Assembly: GCA_017554445.1 (NCBI GenBank)
Contig: JAFZIJ010000075.1
Span: 1 to 34,435 of the forward strand
DNA length: 34,435 nucleotides
Source of the DNA: Victivallales bacterium
GTDB taxonomy: Bacteria > Verrucomicrobiota > Lentisphaeria > Oligosphaerales > Oligosphaeraceae
Reading direction: 5' to 3'
This document shows, piece by piece, positions 7,660-15,480 of the stretch. A program made the translations under genes and the position numbers. The notes under the pieces are model-generated. The model ran no database searches and had not been told where the DNA came from. It worked only from the letters and a program-made list of their open reading frames with translations. Numbering within the stretch: position 1 is the stretch's first letter; each line of letters opens with the position of its first letter.

Positions 7660-7785
7660 TGGTTAGTGGTTAGTGGTTAGTGGTTAGTGGTTAGTGGTTA
7701 GTGGTTAGTGGTTAGTGGTTAGTGGTTAGTGGTTAGCGGTTAGCGGTTAGCGGTTAGCGGTTAGCGGTTAGTGGTTAGTGGTTAG
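7649..7785 (+). repeat. TTAGTGG tandem heptamer array, 19.6 units
   Basis: Uninterrupted 7-base tandem repeat: 12 units TTAGTGG (7649-7732), 5 units TTAGCGG (7733-7767), 2 units TTAGTGG (7768-7781) and TTAG. Apart from the T/C switch at the fifth base I see no variation. It begins inside the coding sequence and supplies its stop codon. A short scrap of the same word (GTGGTTAGTGG) follows the deacetylase gene at about 27460-27470. Confidence 0.95.
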
Positions 7786-7811
7786 ATAATACGGAAGGGA
7801 CGGAAAGGATA

Positions 7812-7855
7812 AGAAAAAGCCTATGGCTGAAAGTGTTCAGACATAGGCTTTTTCT
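7812..7855. terminator. Bidirectional intrinsic terminator
   Basis: AGAAAAAGCCTATG (7812-7825) pairs perfectly with CATAGGCTTTTTCT (7842-7855). The inner CTGAA/TTCAG continues the stem. T runs flank it on both strands, which fits its place between the convergent isomerase and AICAR formyltransferase genes. Confidence 0.9.
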
Positions 7856-7882
7856 ATATGTCACAGTAAATGGCGGCAATTT

Positions 7883-7933
7883 GCTTTAAGCTTTAAGCTT
7901 TAGGCCATAAGCCTTAAGCCATAAGCCATTAGC
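7883..7933 (+). repeat. Heptamer array (GCYNTAA type), 7 units
   Basis: Perfect 7-base phase: GCTTTAA, GCTTTAA, GCTTTAG, GCCATAA, GCCTTAA, GCCATAA, GCCATTA, then GC. It lies just past the 3' end of the minus-strand formyltransferase gene. Confidence 0.9.
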
Positions 7934-7950
7934 GCTGTCCGCAGGACAGC
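7934..7950 (-). terminator. Stop-proximal hairpin of the formyltransferase gene
   Basis: GCTGTCC-GCA-GGACAGC, a perfect 7-base stem, directly abuts the stop codon (7951-7953). No T run follows. The heptamer array follows immediately. Confidence 0.55.
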
Positions 7951-9066
7951 TTAGTGGTGCGAGAAGACGCGTTCAGGAGCGTGGAAGAGGGCGACGCCCA
8001 GTTCGTTGGCACGCTGGATGACATCGGCGTCTTTCAGGGAACCGGACGGGGCAATGATGGCCGTCACGCCAGCCTTCGCGGCGACTTCTACGCCGTCGGG
8101 GAAGGGGAAGAAACCGTCGGAGGCCATGACGGCATCCTTGATGGTTTCCTTACCGCCGTATTTGTCATTGAATTTGACGATGGCTTGTTCGACGGCGCCA
8201 ACGCGGTCCTGTTCGCCTGTACCGACGCAGAGCGTGCCGCCGTTCTTCACGATGACGACGCCGTTAGAGCGGACGGAGATGTTCACATACCACGCCATGA
8301 GAATGTCTTGCAACTGCGCGGGCGTCGCCTTGACGGTGCTGACGACATGGCCGAGCGTCTTGCTGTCGGCTTCAGCGGGCTTCAGATCGGCGACGGAATG
8401 GATGTTCGTCATGAGCGGATCCGCGATGACGAGGCAGCCGTCGGCGAGGACTTTGAAGGTCTGGTAGCCGGAGATATCATCACCGACATATTTCGGCAAC
8501 TTCTTGAGATCGCCGCACTTGAGGATGCGGACATGCTTGTTGAGCTTCGCTTCCGGATCGGAGAAGATTGCGACGGCTTCAGGCTCGAAATCAGGGGCGA
8601 CGACGCATTCGACGAACGTCGTCATGATTTCGCGGGCGGTGTCGGCATCGACTTTCACGTTGAAGGCGATGACGGAGCCGAAGGCGGCACGTGCGTCGCA
8701 ATCGCGGGCTTTGATGTAAACGTCTTTCAGTGTGTCGCCTGGAACGGCGCAAGCGGCGCCGCAGGGATTGACGTGCTTCATGCACGCGCAGGCGGGAATG
8801 TCGAAGAATTTGACGATGTTGAGGGAGAAGGAAATGTCTTCCAGGTTGGTCTGGGAGAGGCCGGATTTACCGTTTTTAAGGACCTGCATGTCACCGATGA
8901 CGCAATCGCGGCCGACGGGCTTGTAGAAAGCGGCGGTCTGGTGCGGGTTGGTGCCGTAGCGGAGGTCATCGACTTTGACGAATTCGCGGCCGAGGATATC
9001 GGCCTTTTCCGGGAAGTCGCCGACGTGCTTTGAAAGATAGGTGTTGCGGTTGAGCTTTTCTGTCAT
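7951..9066 (-). CDS. Stand-alone AICAR formyltransferase (C-terminal PurH domain)
   Basis: 371 residues matching only the transformylase half of PurH (about 520 residues in the bifunctional enzyme). Landmarks are LRYGTNPHQTAA (35-46), the catalytic K97-H98 in MKHVNPCG, DARAAFGSVIAFN, VECVVAPDF, and SDGFFPFPDG near the end. The enzyme transfers a formyl group from 10-formyl-THF to AICAR in purine synthesis. The N-terminal MGS/IMP-cyclohydrolase domain is absent, so ring closure to IMP must come from another gene. Some motifs are unusual (VNISVRSNGVVIV for the common VKHVKSNAIV). Cytoplasmic. The start at 9066 is supported by AGGAGA 8-9 bases upstream. It is the last gene of the leftward cluster, 105 bases after the exporter, and a repeat-rich gap separates them. 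Confidence 0.87.
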   Translation of the reverse strand: MTEKLNRNTYLSKHVGDFPEKADILGREFVKVDDLRYGTNPHQTAAFYKPVGRDCVIGDMQVLKNGKSGLSQTNLEDISFSLNIVKFFDIPACACMKHVNPCGAACAVPGDTLKDVYIKARDCDARAAFGSVIAFNVKVDADTAREIMTTFVECVVAPDFEPEAVAIFSDPEAKLNKHVRILKCGDLKKLPKYVGDDISGYQTFKVLADGCLVIADPLMTNIHSVADLKPAEADSKTLGHVVSTVKATPAQLQDILMAWYVNISVRSNGVVIVKNGGTLCVGTGEQDRVGAVEQAIVKFNDKYGGKETIKDAVMASDGFFPFPDGVEVAAKAGVTAIIAPSGSLKDADVIQRANELGVALFHAPERVFSHH

Positions 9067-9095
9067 GATTTGTGTCTCCTAAAGGTTTTATATAA

Positions 9096-9122
9096 GGGAT
9101 TTAAGGGTTTCAAGGGATTTAA
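9096..9122 (+). repeat. 9-mer array GGGATTTAA
   Basis: Three in-phase units: GGGATTTAA, GGGTTTCAA, GGGATTTAA. It runs directly into the heptamer array at 9123. Confidence 0.8.
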
Positions 9123-9157
9123 GCCTTTGGCCATAAGCCATAAGCCATAAGCCATAG
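9123..9157 (+). repeat. Heptamer array GCCATAA, 5 units
   Basis: Units GCCTTTG, GCCATAA, GCCATAA, GCCATAA, GCCATAG in perfect phase, abutting the 9-mer array on the left and the hairpin at 9160-9175 on the right. Confidence 0.9.
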
Positions 9158-9159
9158 GC

Positions 9160-9175
9160 ATAGCCGTCAGGCTAT
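9160..9175 (-). terminator. Stop-proximal hairpin of the ABC exporter gene
   Basis: ATAGCC-GTCA-GGCTAT, a perfect 6-base stem that contains the stop codon of the exporter (9172-9174). Short and without a T run. Confidence 0.45.
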
Positions 9176-11232
9176 TCCGGCGTATTGTATTGCAGATCAT
9201 GGAGCTTCTTGTAGGCGCCATCGTGCTGGAGAAGCTCGGCGTGGGTGCCTTGCTCGATGATGCGGCCATGGTCCATGACGACGATGAGATCGGCATCGAC
9301 GATGGTGGAGAGACGATGGGCGATGGCGATGACGGTACGGTCTTTCATTAGTGTGTTAAACGCTTTCTGGACAAGATGTTCCGTGGCGGTATCGAGAGCG
9401 GAAGTCGCTTCGTCGAGAATGAGAATGGGTGGATTTTTAAGCAATGCGCGGGCGATGGCGAGTCGTTGCTTCTGGCCGCCTGAAAGGAGCGCGCCGCGTT
9501 CACCGACCATATGATCGAATTTATCTGTCTCCGTGAGGATGAATTCGTCCGCATTGGCTTGCCGTGCAGCTTCTTGAATCTGTTCTTCGGTGGCATCTGG
9601 CGAGCCGTATTGGATATTTTCGCGGATCGTGTCGTTGAAAAGGAACGTGTCCTGCGAGACGATGCCAATGAGCTTGCGGAGGGCGGTGTTGTCGATATTG
9701 CGCAAATCCTGTCCGTCGATGGCGATGGTGCCGCTGACAGGATCATAGAAACGCGAGACGAGATTGGCGACGGTTGACTTGCCGGAGCCGGTCTGTCCGA
9801 CGATGGCGACGAACTGGCCTTTTTTAATGGTGAGACTGAAATGGCTGATGACTTCTGGCGAATTCGGCGTGTAGGAGAACGAAACGTCGTTGAAGACGAT
9901 GTCCTTTTCAAACGTTGACGGTTGCAATGGATTATCCGTCAGATACTTAAGCTGCGAATCCGTGTCGAGCAACTTGAAGATTCGTTCGCATGCGGCGGCG
10001 GATTTCTGTAGATGGGAATTCAGTTTTGCGAGTTCTTTAATAGGTTTGTAGGCCTGTTGCGCTGCGTATCCGATGACGGCAAGCGTAGCGAGGGATACTT
10101 TATAATGGTAGCAGATGACCAAAAAGAAGGCCGCAAGGGCGATGGCGACAAGCTGCATGGCGGGTTGCATGAAGACATCCGCCAACATGGCGCGTTTGAC
10201 GGAGCGGAAATAGCGGTTGGATTCCTTGGTGAACTTCTTGCTTTCATATTCTTCTGTGTTGAAAGCCTTCACGACGCGGATTCCGGAGAAGTTCTCTGTC
10301 ATTTTCGTGACAAGCAACGATATGCCTTGCAATACCTTACGTTGATAACGCCGTATATAGGTGGTGAGCCAGAGGACAGGCAGGATGCAGATGGGCATGG
10401 CGATAATCAGCCATAAAGACTGCTTAAGCAGATGAACGGAGACGGCCTTCTGGATGATGAATTCTAGCGCGACAAGTATAAGGATTGGGGACGTGCAGAG
10501 TTCTGAAGCGGAAAGGGCGATTGTATTTTCCACGATGGAGGTATCGTTCGTGCAAAGAGATACGAGGCTACCGACGTCATTTTCCGAAAAGAACGCTGCC
10601 GATTGATTCTGGAGTTTATTGAAAAGTTCGATACGGATGTCCGTGATGGCACGGGACGCGACCCATCGGATGAAATATTTGTTGATGAATTCGCCAAGTG
10701 CCTTCAGGAAGAAAAAGGCGAACATCAGGCCGATGAGAAGACAAAGCAACGGGAGGGAGATGGCCTCCTGGTCATCGACTTCGATTCCGAAACGCGATGT
10801 CATCTTGTTGATTTTCGAGACAAAAGAACCTTCGCCGTGCTTCTTTTCAGGCTTGGGCACGGCTTCTGATTCTTCCTTCGGCTCCTGCACGGCAGGCTGA
10901 TCCGACGGCGGCGACGATTTCTCCAGTTTGGAGCCAAGCCAACGGATCGTCTTGGATTCCTGTAACTTATCGACTAGCGACCGTTTGCCTTCCGTGTCTT
11001 TTTTGACATAACCTGTTTCCAAGGCGTTAAGTCCGAGATCCATAAAACGGAGGTAGGCGGACATGGCACCACCCATGACCAGGCCTGCGGTGATGCCGAG
11101 GAACAGGCGGAACCAGTAGCGCAAGGCAAACGTACGGAAAAGGCGCCAGTAGATGATGATGGCGCTTTTGGTCGAGACCTTTGCGTCATTCTCGCCTTTA
11201 TTTTCTGGTTTGTATGGGTGGTAGTGCTTCAT
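9172..11232 (-). CDS. MsbA-type ABC exporter (fused TM and ATPase domains)
   Basis: 686 residues, a half-transporter. The first TM segment is around 40-62, then comes a long charged, proline- and glutamate-rich insert (about 75-150). Further TM helices follow to about 410, then the nucleotide-binding domain with Walker A GQTGSGKST (K485), signature LSGGQ, Walker B ILILDEATSALD and the switch histidine in AHRLST. Members flip lipid A or lipid-linked products, or drugs, across the inner membrane as dimers. The hydrophilic insert between TM1 and TM2 is much larger than in MsbA and would face the periplasm. The neighbour is a sugar aminotransferase 24 bases upstream, which favours a glycolipid or surface-glycan substrate. 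The start at 11232 has no clear Shine-Dalgarno, consistent with translation coupled to the gene before it. Confidence 0.85.
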   Translation of the reverse strand: MKHYHPYKPENKGENDAKVSTKSAIIIYWRLFRTFALRYWFRLFLGITAGLVMGGAMSAYLRFMDLGLNALETGYVKKDTEGKRSLVDKLQESKTIRWLGSKLEKSSPPSDQPAVQEPKEESEAVPKPEKKHGEGSFVSKINKMTSRFGIEVDDQEAISLPLLCLLIGLMFAFFFLKALGEFINKYFIRWVASRAITDIRIELFNKLQNQSAAFFSENDVGSLVSLCTNDTSIVENTIALSASELCTSPILILVALEFIIQKAVSVHLLKQSLWLIIAMPICILPVLWLTTYIRRYQRKVLQGISLLVTKMTENFSGIRVVKAFNTEEYESKKFTKESNRYFRSVKRAMLADVFMQPAMQLVAIALAAFFLVICYHYKVSLATLAVIGYAAQQAYKPIKELAKLNSHLQKSAAACERIFKLLDTDSQLKYLTDNPLQPSTFEKDIVFNDVSFSYTPNSPEVISHFSLTIKKGQFVAIVGQTGSGKSTVANLVSRFYDPVSGTIAIDGQDLRNIDNTALRKLIGIVSQDTFLFNDTIRENIQYGSPDATEEQIQEAARQANADEFILTETDKFDHMVGERGALLSGGQKQRLAIARALLKNPPILILDEATSALDTATEHLVQKAFNTLMKDRTVIAIAHRLSTIVDADLIVVMDHGRIIEQGTHAELLQHDGAYKKLHDLQYNTPE

Positions 11233-11256
11233 TCAGAATGGATTACGGAGACTCGT

Positions 11257-12369
11257 TTAGCGCATGGCGTCTTTTATTGTCGTAGCGACATATTGCTTTT
11301 GTTCAGCCGTCAGATCGGGATAGATCGGAATGGCAAGCGTCTCGTCCGCCGCTTTTTCGGATTCGGGGAAGTCGCCTTTTTTGTGGCCGAGATATTCAAA
11401 GCAAGGTTGCAAATGGAGCGGAATGGGATAATAAACGTCACAGCCAATTTCGGCTTTCTTGAGAGCGTCCCAAACTTTCTGGCGTTTGCCGCCGTGGACT
11501 CGGATGATGTATTGATTGAAGACATGGCGGTTGGCCCAAGGAGCTGTCTGCGGGAGATCAATGCCTTTGACGCCGTCGAGCAGATTGTGGTAGTCGAGAG
11601 CGTTCAATTGGCGTTTTGTCGTCCATTCGTCAAGATGCGGGAGTTTGACGTTGAGGATGACGGCTTGGAGGGCGTCCATGCGGAAGTTACCGCCGATGAA
11701 ATGGTGGTGGTATTTGGGTTCGGAGCCGTGGTTGCGGAAGATTTCGAGGCGATGGGCCTTCTCTTTGTCGTTTGTGATGACCATACCTGCATCTCCGAAG
11801 CAACCTAAGTTCTTGGAAGGGAAGAAGGAAAGACAACCGTAGTCGCCGATGGAGCCAGAACGGCGGCCATTGCATTCAGCGCCGATGGACTGGGCGGAAT
11901 CTTCAATGACGAGAAGATGATGCTTCTTGGCGACGTGCATGATGGCGTCCATGTCGGCATTCTGGCCATAGAGATGGACGGGAATGATGGCCTTCGTCCG
12001 TGGTGTGATTTTCTCTTCGATGAGAGCTGGATTAATATTGTATGTTACGGGATCGATATCCACGAAAACAGGCGTGGCACCGACGCGGGCGATGGCGCCA
12101 GCCGTGGCGAAGAACGTATAAGGGGTGGTGATGACTTCATCGCCGCGGCCGATGTTTTCAGCCATGAGGGCGATGAGAAGCGCGTCAGAACCGGAAGAGA
12201 CGGCGCAACCATAGCCGGCTTGGCAGTATTTTGCGGCTTTTTCTTCAAATTCGACGACATGCGGGCCTAGAATGAACATCTGGGTGGCGCTGAGTTCAGC
12301 GATGGCCTTCTGGATTTCATCCTTGAGAGTCTCGTATTGTGGCTTGAGGTCTAGCAGTGGGACTTTCAT
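11257..12369 (-). CDS. DegT/DnrJ/EryC1/StrS-family sugar aminotransferase
   Basis: 370 residues, fold type I PLP enzyme. It has the cofactor-binding aspartate D157 (VIEDSAQ) and the Schiff-base lysine K186 (FFPSKNLGCFGDAG). It also has the family start PLLDLKPQY and the HLYGQNADMD segment. Members transaminate nucleotide-linked keto-sugars for O-antigen, capsule or glycoprotein sugars. The closest in pattern are the WbpE-like enzymes that make 3-amino sugars, but the substrate is not certain. The start at 12369 is backed by TTGGAG 7 bases upstream; a longer frame reaching 12654 is only the shadow of the neighbouring gene. It lies 29 bases after the TraB-like gene and 24 bases before the exporter, so one transcript is likely. 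Confidence 0.9.
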   Translation of the reverse strand: MKVPLLDLKPQYETLKDEIQKAIAELSATQMFILGPHVVEFEEKAAKYCQAGYGCAVSSGSDALLIALMAENIGRGDEVITTPYTFFATAGAIARVGATPVFVDIDPVTYNINPALIEEKITPRTKAIIPVHLYGQNADMDAIMHVAKKHHLLVIEDSAQSIGAECNGRRSGSIGDYGCLSFFPSKNLGCFGDAGMVITNDKEKAHRLEIFRNHGSEPKYHHHFIGGNFRMDALQAVILNVKLPHLDEWTTKRQLNALDYHNLLDGVKGIDLPQTAPWANRHVFNQYIIRVHGGKRQKVWDALKKAEIGCDVYYPIPLHLQPCFEYLGHKKGDFPESEKAADETLAIPIYPDLTAEQKQYVATTIKDAMR

Positions 12370-12398
12370 GTTTGGCTCCAATTTTATGGTGAATCGTG

Positions 12399-13250
12399 TT
12401 AAACTTGCTGTGGTTGGCTTCCCGCCGTGACGACGTAGCCGTTCTTTTGGAATAAGTTGAGAATGCTGTCCGGTCCGACGAGATGGCCTGCGCCGACGAC
12501 GGAGAGGACGGACATGTTCTGAAGATTGGCGGAATGAAGCTTGTCGAACCACTGGCGGTTGCGGTCTTCGAGCATGAGCTTCTGGAGTTCGTTGTTGTTT
12601 TCGAAACCGTCGGCGACGAGGCGTGCAAGGCCTTTGGCGTTGCCGTCGAGCCAATAATCAAGCATTTCATGGGAGAATTTGGCCATGTCGGCGAGTTCGC
12701 GGATGGTATGTTGGATAAACACTTCATCCGTTTCGGGATTGATGGAGGCGAGCAGTTCCAATTGTTTCTGCGGCGTTTCGAGGCAGATGACGGGGCGCTG
12801 TTCCATGACGGAACGCTGGAAGATATAGCCGTCGATGCCGAGATGCGAATTGAGTCCTGCCAGACGAAGCGCGGCGCTAGTCAGAACGGATGCGCAATAC
12901 CAACTTTGCAATGTATCGATGTATTCCGGCGAATATCCAAGCTTCAACGACATGGCCGAAAGGCTGTTCCACGTTTCGGCCTTGAGATTCTGGGAGAGAT
13001 GCGAGCTGTTCGGCTGGCGGCCCATGTCCGTCATCATGGCGTTGAAGCGCGGCGTGGAGAGTTCGCCTAGATTGGTTTCAAAGGCGATGGCATCGTCGGC
13101 CTGATAGGCGTCTTCAAGCATTTGCGGGAGCGGATACATCTCTTCCGTACCGAAATGCAACGCTCCAAAGAAATGGAGCGGAGGCAGTTCGGGAAGCTTC
13201 GCCGTCCAGAAGAGGCCGTTTCGTTTTTGCTGTTGGCAGTGAGGATGCAT
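12399..13250 (-). CDS. TraB/GumN (TIKI-like) family protein
   Basis: 283 residues with the two hallmark GxxH motifs, G29-A-L-H32 and G253-A-G-H256. It also has the conserved E58 (AFETN), the GIDGYIFQRS segment, LETPQKQLELL and the RNRQW motif near 230. These residues form the putative metal site shared with the eukaryotic TIKI protease family. Activity in bacteria is poorly known. Most bacterial members have an export signal; this one begins directly with the domain, and no upstream start is in frame before a stop, so it looks cytoplasmic. No ribosome binding site is clear. It is between an epimerase-like gene (26 bases upstream) and the sugar aminotransferase (29 bases downstream). Confidence 0.8.
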   Translation of the reverse strand: MHPHCQQQKRNGLFWTAKLPELPPLHFFGALHFGTEEMYPLPQMLEDAYQADDAIAFETNLGELSTPRFNAMMTDMGRQPNSSHLSQNLKAETWNSLSAMSLKLGYSPEYIDTLQSWYCASVLTSAALRLAGLNSHLGIDGYIFQRSVMEQRPVICLETPQKQLELLASINPETDEVFIQHTIRELADMAKFSHEMLDYWLDGNAKGLARLVADGFENNNELQKLMLEDRNRQWFDKLHSANLQNMSVLSVVGAGHLVGPDSILNLFQKNGYVVTAGSQPQQV

Positions 13251-13276
13251 GGTGTCAATGACTCGACCGAAAATTT

Positions 13277-14104
13277 TTATTCAGCCGGCTTGGTCTGGAA
13301 GAACGGACGGAAGAATGCTGCTTCGCGTTGTGCGCGAACCATGAAGGGATCGCCTTGGTCATGGAACTCGCAGTGGATGGAGACGGGGCCGTCGAAACCA
13401 ACGCGGCGGAGGCAGTCGAAGACGTAGGTCCAATCGACCATGCCTTGGCCTGCGCTAAGCCATTGGTTTTTCGTGGAACCATGGTTTTCTTTGGAGATGC
13501 GTTCGACGAGCATGTCCTTTACGGACACGATGGAGAGCCACGGGCGGATCATGCCGAGAGCGGTGGCGAAGTCTTCGCCTTCCGCGCGGAGGTGGCCTGT
13601 ATCGATATATGCGCCAAAATACAGCGGATCAAGATCTTCGAGCAGATGAGCCATGGCGGCGCCGTTCATGCCGATGTTCTTGTTGCTGTGGGTGTGGTAG
13701 CAGATCTTGACGTTGTACTGCCGAGCGAGCGGAAGCCATGATTTGAAAATCGCTTTTACGCGGGCGACTTCCACCTGGTAGTTCATCGTCCATGGATCGA
13801 ATTTGAAATAGCCGAGCTTGAGGAGACGGACGTCCGCCTTGTCCATGGCTTTCAGCAGTGGAAGCGCCGTCGGATGATCCGGCGTGAGGAGGTCAAAGTT
13901 ACCCGTAACCATCGGAATGACAAGGGCTTCGGACTTCATGTAAGCGACGGTTTTCGGAAGCTCTTCGTAGACGTTGTCCGGATTGACAGGATAGTCCGGC
14001 CTGACGCAGAGGTCGAAACCGTCCAACTGCCATTCATGTGCGATTTGTGCGAGCTGCGGGATGGTCTTGTCCTGCAGCATTTTCGTGAACATGATTTCTT
14101 TCAT
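13277..14104 (-). CDS. Sugar-phosphate isomerase/epimerase-like TIM barrel
   Basis: 275 residues of the xylose-isomerase-like TIM-barrel superfamily (AP_endonuc_2 fold). Candidate metal or active-site residues are H137-x-H139 (YHTHSNKN), D168 and H171 (YIDTGHL), K196 (SVKD) and E246 (IHCEFH). This group includes hydroxypyruvate isomerases, inosose enzymes and 3-keto-sugar epimerases; the substrate cannot be told. Cytoplasmic. ATG 14104 is preferred; ATG 14092 is possible, and the frame also stays open to 14173. It appears to be the first gene of the leftward cluster, since 311 bases separate it from the divergent gene at 14416. Confidence 0.8.
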   Translation of the reverse strand: MKEIMFTKMLQDKTIPQLAQIAHEWQLDGFDLCVRPDYPVNPDNVYEELPKTVAYMKSEALVIPMVTGNFDLLTPDHPTALPLLKAMDKADVRLLKLGYFKFDPWTMNYQVEVARVKAIFKSWLPLARQYNVKICYHTHSNKNIGMNGAAMAHLLEDLDPLYFGAYIDTGHLRAEGEDFATALGMIRPWLSIVSVKDMLVERISKENHGSTKNQWLSAGQGMVDWTYVFDCLRRVGFDGPVSIHCEFHDQGDPFMVRAQREAAFFRPFFQTKPAE

Positions 14105-14415
14105 ATTTTGATCCGCCAATGGTTGCCGCGTGGCGGCAGGTTTTAGGGTGGAATGACTCAAATGTACATGCAAACCAATAAACGTAATGGTAAAGCGGCG
14201 AATTACAAGCCATCGGCAACCTTATTCATAAAAAAGAAATGAAAACACACGACATCTATTCAGGGGCGGAAAGCGGTAATTGCCGTGTCTGGGAAAAACA
14301 TTTTGGGGTAATTTGAAAAACAGTGGAGCGATATTACAATAATATATAATATAAATGGGTAATGGATTCATCTTGTTTGCATACAGACGGGAAATAACCG
14401 TCAAGGAAGATAAAT
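14105..14415. other. 311-base divergent intergenic region
   Basis: No gene seen. It is AT-rich at both ends and separates the leftward cluster from the rightward GH113-like gene. A good sigma-70-type promoter for the rightward gene is at 14313-14340. I found no convincing leftward promoter or operator. Confidence 0.6.
14313..14340 (+). promoter_or_regulatory. Sigma-70-type promoter for the GH113-like gene
   Basis: TTGAAA (14313-14318), 16-base spacer, TACAAT (14335-14340): five of six matches in each box. A perfect TATAAT also lies at 14345-14350 but has no -35 at the right distance. The leader to the start at 14416 would be about 70 bases. Confidence 0.6.
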
Positions 14416-15411
14416 ATGTTCAAAGGGATTACATTCGGCTATTACGGACGGAATGGGTATTTTTCCTCCGATGCCGCGAGACGGGAGGTCGAGCACATTG
14501 CGGAGCTCAATATCCCGTGGGTCTGCCTGGTCGTCACAATCATGCAGGACGCCTATTACAGCACTCGCATGTATCGTGATTTCCAGATAACGCCTGGAGA
14601 CGAAGAGTTGGTCGAAATCATCAACTATCTCCATTCCAAAGGGATAAAGATCATGTTGCGACCGATGATCGAATGTTGGGATGGAACGCAGCGTTGTCAG
14701 GTCGTCACGCCGCAAGGCGTCGTTTTCGATGACCGCCCGTTCCGCTACCGTGATGAATGGTTCAAAAACTACGCGGCTTGCACAAGCCATTATCTGCGAA
14801 TCGCCTCCAAGACCGGTTGCGAGGCGTATGGCATGGACAGCGAACTGAACCAGATGGTCGGTCATTCGACTAACTGGCTGCAAATCATCGATTTGGCCAG
14901 AAAACAGTACAAAGGGCATTTGACGACGTCGCTAGTCAATACGGAGCAGTTTATCAACAAGCTGGACGACAAGAACTTCTGGTTCTACGCGTTGGATTCC
15001 GTCGGAACGAGTTTCTATTATCCGGCCACGAAAGACGGCAACGGGACGGTAGAGAACATGGTGGAATTCCTGCGGCCGCATGCGGAGAAGATGAAACTGT
15101 TCGCCGAAAAACTCGGAACATGTTTCTATTGCGGCGAATGCGGCTGTTGCTCCACGGAAAAAGGCACCACGCTGCCTTATTATTGGAAAAACGGGACGAA
15201 ATACGATGGCATGCAGCAGGCGAACTACATGGAAGCCGTCATCCGTCTGTTTTCAGAGCATCCGTGGTGGGGCGGTTTGTTCTGGTGGAAATGGGACGAG
15301 AACAATTACCGGGCGGAATTCAAATCCGATCCGGCGGGCGACCGTGGTTTCACCATCTACGGGAAACCGGCGGCGGACGTCATGAAAAAATGGTGCTCTC
15401 AGGCGGATTGA
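14416..15411 (+). CDS. GH113-like glycoside hydrolase
   Basis: 331 residues, a single TIM-barrel domain. Features fit GH113 (beta-1,4-mannanase and related): the KGITFGYYGR start, LRPMIECWDG at 81-90, a GCEAYGMDSE segment with E143 as acid/base candidate, E241 in YCGECGCC as nucleophile candidate, and WWGGLFWWKWDE at 284-295. The cysteine-rich stretch after the second glutamate (CGECGCC) is unusual. There is no signal peptide, so it is predicted intracellular, perhaps acting on imported oligosaccharides. ATG 14416 has AAGGA 8 bases upstream. The giant secreted protein gene follows after 69 bases, so the pair probably acts on one polysaccharide. Family assignment is by motif recall only. Confidence 0.7.
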   Translation: MFKGITFGYYGRNGYFSSDAARREVEHIAELNIPWVCLVVTIMQDAYYSTRMYRDFQITPGDEELVEIINYLHSKGIKIMLRPMIECWDGTQRCQVVTPQGVVFDDRPFRYRDEWFKNYAACTSHYLRIASKTGCEAYGMDSELNQMVGHSTNWLQIIDLARKQYKGHLTTSLVNTEQFINKLDDKNFWFYALDSVGTSFYYPATKDGNGTVENMVEFLRPHAEKMKLFAEKLGTCFYCGECGCCSTEKGTTLPYYWKNGTKYDGMQQANYMEAVIRLFSEHPWWGGLFWWKWDENNYRAEFKSDPAGDRGFTIYGKPAADVMKKWCSQAD

Positions 15412-15480
15412 CGACGTCTGCTTGAATAACGTTAAAATAATAAATTTGAACATATTGGAAAAAACACCACTGGAGGCAAA

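Noticed and set aside
7649..7785. CRISPR array or telomere-like repeat
   Set aside because: The units are 7 bases with no spacers and no cas genes nearby, and the locus is internal to a gene-dense chromosome.
7954..9033. A 359-codon open frame antisense to the formyltransferase gene
   Set aside because: It arises from codon bias of the real minus-strand gene; the antisense product has no recognisable motifs.
12370..12654. N-terminal extension of the DegT-type aminotransferase
   Set aside because: It is a shadow of the TraB-like gene; the family start MKVPLLDLKPQY with TTGGAG upstream is at 12369.
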